Assembly: GCF_001645125.1 (NCBI RefSeq)
Contig: NZ_LXKA01000055.1
Coordinates: 100,615-164,614 of the forward strand
Length of the DNA: 64,000 nucleotides
Origin: Paraburkholderia ginsengiterrae
GTDB taxonomy: Bacteria > Pseudomonadota > Gammaproteobacteria > Burkholderiales > Burkholderiaceae
Direction of reading: 5' to 3'
Shown in pieces: positions 7,866 to 16,347 of this stretch. A model generated the notes under the pieces. The model saw only the letters and a program-made list of their open reading frames with translations. It was not told the DNA's origin and ran no database searches. The translations under genes were made by a program, and so were the position numbers. Each line of letters begins with the position of its first letter. Positions within the stretch are counted from its first letter, which is position 1.

Positions 7866-9031
7866 GCGAGCGCTCCTTCAGCAGCAACCTTTGAATTCAA
7901 TAACGCTGCGCCGGTGCCGCGCGCCGTGCGTGCCGCGGCCGCCGCTTCATTGAGCGCCGCAATGGTTTCCTGCGCGTCGGCGATCACGGTCAGGTTGGCG
8001 CGTTTGGCGATCGGCGCGCTCGCGTCGAGGTTCACCGCGATCACGTGCCGGCAATCCTTGATGCCTTGCAGATGCTGCACCGCACCGGAGATGCCGAAAG
8101 CGATATAGACGCTCGCTTCGACAGTCTTGCCGGTCGCGCCGATCTGCTTGTCGCGCGTGAATTTGCCGTCATCCACGGCCACGCGGCTCGCGCCGATTGC
8201 CGCGCCCAAAGTGGCCGCGAGCCGCTCGAACGCCGGCACATCGCTCACGCCGTTGCCCGCCGAGACGATGAAATCCGCTTCTTCCAGCGCCAGTTGCGCG
8301 GCGTCGATTTCTTCGATACCCAGATCACGCACCTTGCCGACCGATGCGGCGGACTCGCCGTCGAAGCGCCACATGACCCGCTCGCCCGCACCGACAAACG
8401 GCAATTTCGGGTCGACGGCATTGGGCGCAAGCAGCACAACCTCCGGCAGCGCACGCGCGGCGAACGCGGTATTCGACTGAACATAGGCCGCCACGTGGGC
8501 ACTGTCGATCTCGACGACATGCGTCGCGACGCTTGCATTCGCAGCGGCGGCGTAGCGGCGGCCAAGGTCGCCGTCGCCGGTTGCGTTATCCGGCATGAAA
8601 ATATGCGCCGGTGCGTAGGCCGCGACGCACGCGGCCAGCGCGTTCAGTTCGCCCTCCGGTGCAAACGCGCGGCGGTCGAACATCGGCAATTCGATCAGCT
8701 TGTCGGCGCCGAGCGCGGCCGCATCGCCACCGAACTCGCCGAAGACGACGAGCACGACTTCCGTGGCGGCATCGGCAATCAAGGCGGCGCCGGCCAGCGT
8801 CTGGCGTGCGTGCTCGTCGAGCGCGCCGCGGTCCGCGTGGGCCGCCACCAGCATGACGCGCTGCGGCGCGCTCGTCGTGCGGCGCGGCTTGGCCTGCTCC
8901 CGATGCGTGGCGCTATGCGCCGCCATCTCTGGCGAGACCGCGACACCCATCTCACCGAGCGTAATGCGCCTGAGTCCTTGCGCCGTGATCGTGAACGGCC
9001 GGCGCGGTTCGATTCGTTTTAGCGTATTCAT
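7862..9031 (-). CDS. etfA: electron transfer flavoprotein alpha subunit, dimethylglycine demethylase partner
   Basis: A 389-residue ETF alpha subunit. The C-terminal FAD-binding region is clear (DDGKFTRDKQIGATGKTVEA, then SVYIAFGISGAVQHLQGI). The N-terminal part carries an extra segment before the ETF domain. The ATG at 9031, reading MNTLKRIEPRRP, lies 4 bases after the dgcB stop; the longer upstream frame overlaps dgcB and is unlikely. It accepts electrons from the flavin and iron-sulfur dimethylglycine demethylase and passes them to the quinone pool, presumably through an ETF dehydrogenase such as the one at the right end of this window. Confidence 0.88.
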   Translation of the reverse strand: MNTLKRIEPRRPFTITAQGLRRITLGEMGVAVSPEMAAHSATHREQAKPRRTTSAPQRVMLVAAHADRGALDEHARQTLAGAALIADAATEVVLVVFGEFGGDAAALGADKLIELPMFDRRAFAPEGELNALAACVAAYAPAHIFMPDNATGDGDLGRRYAAAANASVATHVVEIDSAHVAAYVQSNTAFAARALPEVVLLAPNAVDPKLPFVGAGERVMWRFDGESAASVGKVRDLGIEEIDAAQLALEEADFIVSAGNGVSDVPAFERLAATLGAAIGASRVAVDDGKFTRDKQIGATGKTVEASVYIAFGISGAVQHLQGIKDCRHVIAVNLDASAPIAKRANLTVIADAQETIAALNEAAAAARTARGTGAALLNSKVAAEGALA

Positions 9032-9035
9032 CGCG

Positions 9036-10949
9036 TCACTCCAGCGCCGCTGCAACCAGTTCGGCAACGTCCAGCACTTCCGGACGCGCGCCGACCACGC
9101 CTTCGAGCATCGCCGTGCAATTCGGGCAAGCCACGGCGACAATCTCCGCGCCAACCGCCTTCGCGTCGCCGATCCGGATGTCCGGGATGCGCTGCTTGCC
9201 CGGAATATCGGTCAACGGCGCACCGCCGCCACCGCCGCAGCAGCGCCCACGCAGGCCGTTGCGCTCCATCTCCACGACCTTGATGCCGATGGTCTTGAGC
9301 AACCGTCGCGGCGCTTCCGTCTCTCCGTTATAGCGGCCCAGATAGCACGGGTCGTGATACGTGACCTTGCGCTCCGCGAAGGCGGCGACGGCGCGCGGCG
9401 TCAGTTTGCCGCTCGCGACCAGCTCCTCGATCAGCGCGGTGTGGTGCTGCACTTCGTAGAATCCGCCCAGCGCGCGATACTCGTTGCGCAGACTGTGCAG
9501 CACATGCGGGTCCGCGGTGACGATCTTGCGGAACGCGTACTGCGACAGCGTGCCCATCAGTTTGTGCGCAAGTTGTTGGAAGGTGGCTTCGTCGCCGAGA
9601 CGCCGGGCCGTGTCGCCGGTATCGGTTTCGACGCCGCCCAGCACCGCATAGTCGACACCCGCGCGGTTCAGCACCTTGACCAGCGCGCGCAGCGTGCGCT
9701 GATAGCGCATGTCGAACGCGCCTTCGCCGGCGATCAGCAGGACGTCCACCGGGCGCCCCGGCTGCGCGACCTGCACCTGCAGATCGACGGCCCAGTCATA
9801 ACGCGCACCGATGTCGTAGCCGTTCGAACTGCCTGTCTCGCGCAGATTGGCGAGCGTGACCGGCCCCTTGCCCGGCACGACGCCTTCGACCAGCGTTTGA
9901 TTTCGGCGCATGTCCACGATCGCGTCCACATGCTCGATCAGCATCGGGCACTCCTGCACGCATGCGCGGCAGGTCGTGCAGGACCACAGCGTGTCCGCTT
10001 CGATCAGGCTGGAAATCAGCGGCTTGTCGGGCGCACCGCCATGCTTGCCAAGCGGAATGCCGGGCGTGGGGCTGCCCGCGTACTGCGCGTCGGTGCCGCC
10101 CACCATACCCGTCACCAGATCCTGAATCAGCTTCTTCGGATTGAGCGGCTGACCGGCGGCAAACGCGGGACAGGCCGCTTCGCATTTGCCGCACTGCACG
10201 CACGCATCGAAACTGAGCAGCTGGTTCCAGCGAAACTCGACCGGCTTGCCGACGCCGTATTCCTTCGCGTCGAGCAGCGGCGCTTTCAATGCGGTCGGCG
10301 GCACCACGTCGTGGTCATTGCGCTCGGCAAAGCGTTCCTGACGCGGATGAAACGCAAGGTGCAGCAAACCGGCGAGCGCATGCTTCATCGGACCGCCACG
10401 CGCCGCGCCGAACGTCATCGCGAACGCGCCGGCCGCAATCAGCAGCGCAACCACGACGGCCAGCGCGCCGGACATCGCCGCGGCAGGCAGCGCGATAAAC
10501 AATGCGAGTCCGAGCGCGAACGATCCGAGCAACAGCGACAGATGATCCCACGGCCCGCGCGAGAGCCGCGCCGGCACCGCTTTCGCGCCATGGCGGCGAC
10601 GCCACACGAAAGCCGCGCCAGCCAGCATCACGAGCGCCGCCAGGAAGATCAGCTTGTCAAGCCAAGGCGAGTAAATCGCCAGACCGTAGTTGACGAACAC
10701 CAGCGCCATCGCGAGGATCGCGCCGCCCGCCGTCGCCACGTGCGTTCTGGCGATATACGGATCGCGCGCCACCACATGATGCAAATCGACGAAGTAACGC
10801 TTCGGAATCGTCAGCAGATTGGCCCAGCCGTAGGCGCCCGCCGCCGTGGCGCGGCCTTCGCGCCAGTAAGCCGCACGCCTGACGAGCGCGAACGCGAGAC
10901 CCGCCATCGACAACCACAGCAGGACGGTGATGACAAACACGGGGCTCAT
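9036..10949 (-). CDS. dgcB: dimethylglycine demethylase subunit B, membrane Fe-S protein
   Basis: A 637-residue protein. The N-terminal third has several hydrophobic segments (first one at residues 3-20, others before residue 200), followed by a soluble part with two 4Fe-4S ferredoxin motifs (CVQCGKCEAACP and CTTCRACVQECP) and two CCG-type cysteine-rich domains (CCGGGGGAP and ACPNCTAM near the C-terminus). This is the layout of heterodisulfide-reductase-like electron carriers. With DgcA it demethylates dimethylglycine to sarcosine and releases formaldehyde. The ATG at 10949 is used; it begins MSPVFVITV and lies 2 bases after the dgcA stop. Confidence 0.92.
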   Translation of the reverse strand: MSPVFVITVLLWLSMAGLAFALVRRAAYWREGRATAAGAYGWANLLTIPKRYFVDLHHVVARDPYIARTHVATAGGAILAMALVFVNYGLAIYSPWLDKLIFLAALVMLAGAAFVWRRRHGAKAVPARLSRGPWDHLSLLLGSFALGLALFIALPAAAMSGALAVVVALLIAAGAFAMTFGAARGGPMKHALAGLLHLAFHPRQERFAERNDHDVVPPTALKAPLLDAKEYGVGKPVEFRWNQLLSFDACVQCGKCEAACPAFAAGQPLNPKKLIQDLVTGMVGGTDAQYAGSPTPGIPLGKHGGAPDKPLISSLIEADTLWSCTTCRACVQECPMLIEHVDAIVDMRRNQTLVEGVVPGKGPVTLANLRETGSSNGYDIGARYDWAVDLQVQVAQPGRPVDVLLIAGEGAFDMRYQRTLRALVKVLNRAGVDYAVLGGVETDTGDTARRLGDEATFQQLAHKLMGTLSQYAFRKIVTADPHVLHSLRNEYRALGGFYEVQHHTALIEELVASGKLTPRAVAAFAERKVTYHDPCYLGRYNGETEAPRRLLKTIGIKVVEMERNGLRGRCCGGGGGAPLTDIPGKQRIPDIRIGDAKAVGAEIVAVACPNCTAMLEGVVGARPEVLDVAELVAAALE

Positions 10950-10951
10950 CG

Positions 10952-13015
10952 TCAGAAATCCTTGCAAAGGCGCAGCGCGTCGTAGATCGCGCCGTGAATG
11001 TTGTGCATGGAGATGCAATCGCCGACACGGAACAGCAGGAAGCGGCCGTTGCCGAGTTCCTCGGCCAGCGACGGCTGCGGTTCCGAGGCGAACAGCTTAT
11101 GCACGTCGACCTGGCCGCGATTCACCGACTCCGGCTTGAGCTTCCAGTAGAGTTCGTCGTTCGGCGTGCTGCCGTTCTCGATCACCACCTGATCGACCGC
11201 GCGCTCTTCCTGCTCCTCGGTGTACTCGTTGCGGATCACGGCAATCTTCTTGCCGTCTTCCTCGTAGACCTTGTCGAGCCAGTAATTCGGCGTGTGAACC
11301 ACGCCTTGCGCGTACAGGCGGCGGTAGAAGATCGGGAACGTGGTGCCGCCGACGTCGTCCGCCACTTTCACGTCCGGCGTCACGATCTCGACGTTCGAGC
11401 CGCGGCTCGACATGAAATCGGCCACGCCGGCGCCGGCGTGCGTGCTCACGCCGTCATACACCAGCACGTTCTTGCCCGGTTCTACCTTACCCGACAGCAC
11501 ATCCCATGAACTCACGGCGAGGCCTTCCTCGACGCCCCACGCCGCCACCTGCGACGTGAACGACGATCCGCCCGTGGCCAGCACGACGATGTCCGGCTTC
11601 TCGGCCATGATGGTCGCCTCGTCGGCGGCGACACCGAGGCGCCGGTCCACGCCGAGACGCTTCGTCTCCATGTCGAACCAGCGCACGATGCCCGCCATCT
11701 GTTCGCGCTGCGGCGCTTTCGCCGCCAGCATGATCTGGCCGCCGACGTAGTCGTTCTTCTCGAACAGCACCACGTCATGGCCGCGCGACTTCGCGACACG
11801 CGCCGCTTCCAGACCCGCAGGCCCCGCGCCCACCACGACGACTTTGCGCTTCGGACCGCGCGTCTTCGCGATCACGTGCGGCATGGTGGCTTCGCGCGAC
11901 GTCGCCGCGTTCTGCACGCACAGCACGTCGAGGCCGTTGTACTGGCGGTCGATGCAATAGTTCGCGCCGACGCATTGCTTGATTTCGTCCTCGCGGCCGT
12001 CGCGGATCTTGATGACCATATGGGGATCGGCGATCTGCGCGCGCGTCATGCCAACCAGGTCGACCATGCCGCTCGCCAGCAGCCGCTCGGCCTGGCCCGC
12101 GTCGCGAATGCTCTGCGCGTGCATGACCGGCAGCTTCACCACCGACTTGATGCCTGCCGCCAGATGCACGAACGGCTCCGGCGGCAAAGCCATCGGCGGC
12201 ATGCAGTTGGCGAGCGTGTTGTGGGTGTCCGCGCCCGAGCCGATCACGCCGAGGTAATCGATCAGGCCGCTTTCGCTCATGGCCTGGGCGATCTCCTTGA
12301 GCTGCTCGTGATCGAGCCCGTCTTCGTGGAACTCGTCGCCGCACATCCGCAAGCCCACGCAGAAATCTGCGCCGACCGCTTCGCGAACCGCCTTCAGCAC
12401 TTCCGTGCCGAAACGCAGGCGGTTCTCGAGTGAGCCGCCCCATTCGTCGGTACGAAAGTTGGTGCGCGGGCTCCAGAACTGATCGATCAGATGCTGGTGC
12501 GCCGCCGAGATTTCGATGCCATCCATGCCGGCATCTTTCACGCGCTTCGCGGCCGCCGCAAAGTCAGTGATGATGCGGCGAATCTCTTCCACTTCGATGA
12601 TCTTCGCATTGCCGCGATGCACCGGCTCACGCACGCCGGAAGGCGACATCAGATGCGGCCAGTGCTCGCCATGAAACGCCGAACGGCGTCCCATATGCGT
12701 CGCCTGAATCATGATCTTCGCGCCATGCGTGTGCATTGCCTCGGCAAGCCGCGCCAGCGGATCGATGATCTTGTCGGTCGAGAGATTCACCGACTTCCAC
12801 CAGCCTTGCGGGCTGTCGATCGACACCGGGCTCGAACCGCCGCACACGGCCAGACCGACGCCGCCCTTGGCCTTCTCTTCGTAGTAGCGGATATAGCGGT
12901 CGCCAGGCAGGCCGCCCGGTTCCGCATAGACCTCCGCGTGCGCGGTGCTGACAATGCGGTTGCGCAGCGTCAGCTTGTTGAGCGTGAGAGGCTTGAAAAG
13001 GTTCGGGTAACGCAT
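10952..13015 (-). CDS. dgcA: dimethylglycine demethylase subunit A, flavoprotein
   Basis: A 687-residue protein of the trimethylamine dehydrogenase/2,4-dienoyl-CoA reductase family. It has an N-terminal old-yellow-enzyme barrel (FMN, about 1-340), a cysteine segment at 348-366 where a 4Fe-4S cluster sits in relatives, and a C-terminal FAD/NAD-binding domain (KVVVVGAGPAGLEAARVA). The cysteine segment reads C348, A351, C354, C366. The second ligand of the usual four-cysteine pattern is Ala, so the cluster may be altered or absent. The start at 13015 gives MRYPNLFKPLTL. The gene order with DgcB, EtfA and EtfB is the one known from Pseudomonas dimethylglycine demethylase operons. Confidence 0.92.
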   Translation of the reverse strand: MRYPNLFKPLTLNKLTLRNRIVSTAHAEVYAEPGGLPGDRYIRYYEEKAKGGVGLAVCGGSSPVSIDSPQGWWKSVNLSTDKIIDPLARLAEAMHTHGAKIMIQATHMGRRSAFHGEHWPHLMSPSGVREPVHRGNAKIIEVEEIRRIITDFAAAAKRVKDAGMDGIEISAAHQHLIDQFWSPRTNFRTDEWGGSLENRLRFGTEVLKAVREAVGADFCVGLRMCGDEFHEDGLDHEQLKEIAQAMSESGLIDYLGVIGSGADTHNTLANCMPPMALPPEPFVHLAAGIKSVVKLPVMHAQSIRDAGQAERLLASGMVDLVGMTRAQIADPHMVIKIRDGREDEIKQCVGANYCIDRQYNGLDVLCVQNAATSREATMPHVIAKTRGPKRKVVVVGAGPAGLEAARVAKSRGHDVVLFEKNDYVGGQIMLAAKAPQREQMAGIVRWFDMETKRLGVDRRLGVAADEATIMAEKPDIVVLATGGSSFTSQVAAWGVEEGLAVSSWDVLSGKVEPGKNVLVYDGVSTHAGAGVADFMSSRGSNVEIVTPDVKVADDVGGTTFPIFYRRLYAQGVVHTPNYWLDKVYEEDGKKIAVIRNEYTEEQEERAVDQVVIENGSTPNDELYWKLKPESVNRGQVDVHKLFASEPQPSLAEELGNGRFLLFRVGDCISMHNIHGAIYDALRLCKDF

Positions 13016-13052
13016 CGCGATCGACCTCGGAATGAATAGGCTATGTGCGTTG

Positions 13053-13589
13053 TTATGACGCGAGCGGCGACACTTCGAACACGCAATATTCGTGGCCTTC
13101 GGCCGCGCAGCGCGCTTCTTTCGAATGGGACGGCGGGCCCTTACGCGCGCCATCCGGCGCGGTATCGTTGACCCAGTCCATCGCGCCCGCGAACCAGCCG
13201 GCGAACATGTAGCAAAGCTTGCCGGTCTTGCCCGGCTGCGCCAGCACGAACGACGAGTGGCGCAACTCGATGCGGGCGCGCGAGCTCGACGGATCGGCCT
13301 CGGTGATCTTGAAGAGACCCCAGCCGCGTTGCGACAGGCGATTCAGGTAGTGCTCGAACACCGCCATGCCGGCAATGCCGTGCTGCTTCGCTTCCTTGTC
13401 GCACCAGAAATACGCGGACTTGTAGCCGGCCTTGTAGAGAATCTCGGCATACGTTTCGAGTCCGAGCGCTTCCTCGACGGCGACGTGGTTGTTCGTGAAG
13501 AAATGACGCGGCACGTAGAGCATCGGCAGCGCGTCGGTGGTCCAGACGCCGGTGTTCGCGTCGACGTCGATAGGCAGTTGAGGTTGCAT
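13053..13589 (-). CDS. V4R-like (DUF5943-type) protein of the dimethylglycine operon
   Basis: A 178-residue soluble protein of unknown function. The C-terminal half resembles a V4R/4-vinyl-reductase-type small-molecule domain: an aromatic-rich FAGWFAGAMDW helix followed by a Cys- and His-containing end (EARCAAEGHEYCVFEV). It lies 37 bases upstream of dgcA, and homologues occupy the same position in Pseudomonas dgc operons, so a conserved accessory role (ligand sensing, cofactor handling or complex assembly) is likely. I see no signal peptide or membrane segment. The family assignment is from memory and pattern; the function is unknown. Confidence 0.75.
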   Translation of the reverse strand: MQPQLPIDVDANTGVWTTDALPMLYVPRHFFTNNHVAVEEALGLETYAEILYKAGYKSAYFWCDKEAKQHGIAGMAVFEHYLNRLSQRGWGLFKITEADPSSSRARIELRHSSFVLAQPGKTGKLCYMFAGWFAGAMDWVNDTAPDGARKGPPSHSKEARCAAEGHEYCVFEVSPLAS

Positions 13590-13637
13590 CGTGAGGCTCC
13601 GTTTGCAGGGATGGTTATGGGTTCGGGACGGCAGCGA

Positions 13638-14609
13638 TCAAACCTTCCAGACTTCGCCGAACACCCGTACCCAGTTTTCACCCATGATCTTTCTGATGCG
13701 CGTCTCGCTCCATCCCGCGCGCTCCATGGCGGCCGTGAGGTTGGGAAACTCGCCGATCGTGCGAATGCCTTCCGGATTTACGACCTTGCCGAAGTTCGTC
13801 AACTGGCGATAACGGCCCTTGTCGTGCGTGATCCAGTCGAAGAACTCCGTGCTGTAGCCCTGTGTGAAGTCCGTGCCGATGCCGACCTGGTCTTCGCCGA
13901 TCAGATTCACCACGTAGTCGATCGCTTCGATATAGTCTTCGACGGTCGCGTCCGGGCCGCGCTTGAGGAACGGCGCGAACATCGTCACGCCGACGAAACC
14001 GCCCGCGTCCGCAATCTCCTTGAGTTGCTCGTCGCTCTTGTTGCGCGGATGTTCTTTCAGGCCCGACGGGCAGCAGTGCGAGTAGCACACGGGTTTCTTC
14101 GAGGCCGCGATCGCTTCCGAAGAGGTCTTGCCGCCCACGTGCGAGAGATCGACCATGATGCCGACGCGGTTCATCTCCTGAATCACTTCGCGGCCATAGC
14201 CGGACAGGCCGCCGTCGCGCTCATAGCAACCGGTGCCCACGAGGTTCTGCGTGTTGTAGCAAAGCTGCACCACGTTCACGCCGAGGTCCTTGAAGGCTTC
14301 GATATAGCCGAGGTTGTCCTCGAAAGCATGGGCGTTCTGGAAGCCGAAGATGATGCCGGTCTTGTTCTCTTTCTTCGCGCGGAAAATGTCGTCGGTGGTA
14401 CGCACGAGCGTGAGGATCTCGCCGTACTCGCGGATCTGCTGCTTCATCTCGGCAATGTTGTCGACCGTCTTCTGGAAGCTCTCCCAGACCGACACCGTGC
14501 AGTTCACCGCGGTCACGCCGCCTTTGCGCATGTCCTCGAACACCGAACGCTCGAACTTCGAAATGTTCAGACCGTCGATGATGATGCTGTTCTCGTGCAG
14601 ATTGCTCAT
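13638..14609 (-). CDS. membrane dipeptidase (M19) homologue with degenerate metal site
   Basis: A 323-residue TIM-barrel protein of the renal dipeptidase (M19) family, recognised by VDLSHVG (His157), YSHC (His178), EHPRNKSDEQL and VGIGTDF (Asp247). Most of the binuclear zinc site is gone. The N-terminal H-x-D is L14-x-I16 (IIDGLNIS), and the bridging Glu is Gln91 (GFQNAH). It has no signal peptide, unlike many M19 enzymes. It is 18 bases after glyA and 48 before the V4R-like gene. A homologue sits in the same place in Pseudomonas dgc loci, so it is part of glycine betaine metabolism but probably not an ordinary dipeptidase. Possible roles are hydrolysis of an unusual betaine or glycine derivative, or a non-catalytic one. 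Confidence 0.85.
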   Translation of the reverse strand: MSNLHENSIIIDGLNISKFERSVFEDMRKGGVTAVNCTVSVWESFQKTVDNIAEMKQQIREYGEILTLVRTTDDIFRAKKENKTGIIFGFQNAHAFEDNLGYIEAFKDLGVNVVQLCYNTQNLVGTGCYERDGGLSGYGREVIQEMNRVGIMVDLSHVGGKTSSEAIAASKKPVCYSHCCPSGLKEHPRNKSDEQLKEIADAGGFVGVTMFAPFLKRGPDATVEDYIEAIDYVVNLIGEDQVGIGTDFTQGYSTEFFDWITHDKGRYRQLTNFGKVVNPEGIRTIGEFPNLTAAMERAGWSETRIRKIMGENWVRVFGEVWKV

Positions 14610-14627
14610 CGTATGCTCCAGGCGTAC

Positions 14628-15902
14628 TCAGTAGATGGGAAAGCGTTCGCACAGCGCGAAAATCTCGCGGCGCACGCGTTGTTCGGTGGCGGCGTGGCCT
14701 TCGGGCGACTCGCGCAGCGCGTCGAGCACTTCGACGATCAATTGGCCGATGTCGCGGAACTCGCTCACGCCGAAGCCGCGCGTCGTGCCCGCCGGTGTGC
14801 CGAGGCGAATGCCGGAGGTGACCGTCGGCTTCTCGCTGTCGAACGGAATGCCATTCTTGTTGCAGGTGATCCCCGCGCGTTCCAGCGCCTGTTCGACCTG
14901 ATTGCCCTTGAGGCCCTTCGGGCGCAGATCGACCAGCAGCAGATGGTTGTCGGTGCCGCCCGTCACGAGATCGACGCCGCCTGCCTTCAGCACGTCGCCG
15001 AGCGCTTGCGCGTTGGCGAGCACGCTGTCGATATAAGTCCTGAAGCCAGGTTGCAGCGCTTCACCGAACGCCACCGCCTTGCCGGCGATCACATGCATCA
15101 GCGGGCCGCCTTGCAGGCCGGGGAACACCGCCGAGTTGATTTTCTTGGCGATCTCTTCGTCGTTCGTCAGCACGAAGCCGCCGCGCGGACCGCGCAACGT
15201 CTTGTGCGTGGTCGACGTGACCACATGCGCATGCTCGACCGGATTCATGTGGCGCCCCGCCGCGATCACGCCGGCGATATGCGCCATATCCACCATCAGC
15301 TTGGCGCCGACGCCGTCGGCAATCGCCCGCAGCCGCGCAAAATCCAGGGCACGGGGATAAGCCGAGAAGCCCGCGATCAGAAGCGCCGGTTTGTGCTGCT
15401 GCGCGAGTTCCTCGATCTGCTCGTAGTCGATCAGCATCGTGTCGCGCTTGACGCCGTACTGCACGGCGTTGAACCACTTGCCCGACAGCGCCGGCTTCGC
15501 GCCGTGAGTCAGATGGCCGCCCGCGTCGAGCGACATGCCGAGCACGGTGTCGCCCGGCTTGACCAGCGCGAGCATCACCGCGCCGTTGGCCTGCGCGCCG
15601 GAATGCGGCTGCACGTTGGCGAACTTCGCGTTGAAGAGCTGCTTGATACGATCGAGCGCGAGCGTTTCGATTACGTCGACGTATTCGCAACCGCCGTAGT
15701 AACGCTTACCCGGATACCCTTCCGCATACTTGTTAGTCAGCACCGAGCCTTGCGCTTCGAGCACCGCGCGCGACACGATGTTTTCCGACGCGATCAGCTC
15801 GACTTGCGACTGCTGCCGCTCGAGCTCTTTCAGCATGGCGCCGCGCACCGCCGTATCGCGTGTGGCGAGCGAGTCTTCGAAGAAGGGATTCGGGTTCGAC
15901 AT
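14628..15902 (-). CDS. glyA: serine hydroxymethyltransferase
   Basis: A 424-residue PLP enzyme interconverting glycine plus methylene-tetrahydrofolate with serine. The PLP-binding Lys234 lies in [16 protein letters not shown], and the N-terminal LIASEN and HSGAQAN motifs are present. Here it consumes the glycine and the methylene-folate made by sarcosine oxidase, giving serine for SdaA. It is the first gene of the minus-strand run that continues through the dgc, etf and gbc genes, so its promoter in the 445-bp gap shared with gbdR probably drives much of the pathway. It is likely a second, catabolic glyA besides the housekeeping copy (inference). Confidence 0.94.
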   Translation of the reverse strand: MSNPNPFFEDSLATRDTAVRGAMLKELERQQSQVELIASENIVSRAVLEAQGSVLTNKYAEGYPGKRYYGGCEYVDVIETLALDRIKQLFNAKFANVQPHSGAQANGAVMLALVKPGDTVLGMSLDAGGHLTHGAKPALSGKWFNAVQYGVKRDTMLIDYEQIEELAQQHKPALLIAGFSAYPRALDFARLRAIADGVGAKLMVDMAHIAGVIAAGRHMNPVEHAHVVTSTTHKTLRGPRGGFVLTNDEEIAKKINSAVFPGLQGGPLMHVIAGKAVAFGEALQPGFRTYIDSVLANAQALGDVLKAGGVDLVTGGTDNHLLLVDLRPKGLKGNQVEQALERAGITCNKNGIPFDSEKPTVTSGIRLGTPAGTTRGFGVSEFRDIGQLIVEVLDALRESPEGHAATEQRVRREIFALCERFPIY

Positions 15903-16152
15903 GGAAGGTCCGTGAAGTCGTTGACGAAAAAGCCCGGAAGCGGCGGCCGGGGCTGACTTGTGCCCCGCGTCGTGCCCCGCTGCTGCCGGTTTGCATGGTT
16001 CTATTCTTGACGCTCGCCCCGCGCGTCAATTTACGAATTCAGACGCGTTCTTTGCCTTTTCCGCCATACACGTCCTTTTTCGACAAGTCGGCGTTGGCGT
16101 GCAGCCCCTGCGAGGCGAACGAACGTTCGCTCCATGGTGTTCATGCTGCACC

Positions 16153-16182
16153 GCACCTGAACCTCGTGCGCGGTTCAGGTGC
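16153..16182. promoter_or_regulatory. 11-bp perfect inverted repeat, candidate activator site
   Basis: GCACCTGAACC, 8 bases, then GGTTCAGGTGC. Its centre is about 125 bases upstream of the transcription start expected from the downstream sigma-54 promoter, a usual distance for an enhancer-binding-protein site. It could also serve the divergent glyA promoter. The owner of the site is unknown. Confidence 0.55.
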
Positions 16183-16266
16183 GTGAGCGCGCCGCCGCAG
16201 CGCTGTTCTGGTGCCGGTTGTTTAGCTATCCAACGCGATCGGCGGGCAACCGAGGGTTTAGCCTGA

Positions 16267-16282
16267 TGGCACGCTAGTTGCG
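16267..16282 (+). promoter_or_regulatory. sigma-54 (RpoN) promoter of gbdR
   Basis: TGGCACG, 4 bases, TTGC matches the -24/-12 consensus at all core positions; only the base after TTGC (G, not A/T) deviates. It lies 66 bases upstream of the gbdR ATG. To my knowledge gbdR of Pseudomonas aeruginosa is also transcribed from a sigma-54 promoter, which supports the call. Confidence 0.7.
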
Positions 16283-16347
16283 CTCGTCCTCAAAATTGCA
16301 TAAGTCGCCCAGCGCGACATTACAGATTCGAAGGAAGCATTCCCCAC

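Larger units (their letters stand above)
15903..16347. promoter_or_regulatory. divergent regulatory region between glyA operon and gbdR
   Basis: A 445-bp gap with no convincing gene. It contains a 10-bp palindrome CGAACGTTCG at 16120-16129, an 11-bp perfect inverted repeat at 16153-16182 and a sigma-54 promoter at 16267-16282 facing gbdR. It must also hold the promoter of the minus-strand glyA-dgc-etf-gbc genes, most likely activated by GbdR. I could not place a GbdR site with confidence. Confidence 0.7.

Noticed and set aside
8700-10985. 761-codon plus-strand open frame opposite etfA and dgcB
   Set aside because: Shadow of dgcB; no recognisable motif.
13092-15956. 954-codon plus-strand open frame opposite the V4R-like, M19 and glyA genes
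   Set aside because: It covers three convincing minus-strand genes and has typical antisense composition.
15903-16347. Possible riboswitch (glycine or tetrahydrofolate) ahead of glyA
   Set aside because: I could not find the conserved cores of these aptamers; the strong structures there fit protein-binding dyads better.
15903-16347. GbdR binding site ahead of the glyA-dgc-gbc genes
   Set aside because: One must exist, but I cannot match a consensus by eye reliably enough to place it.
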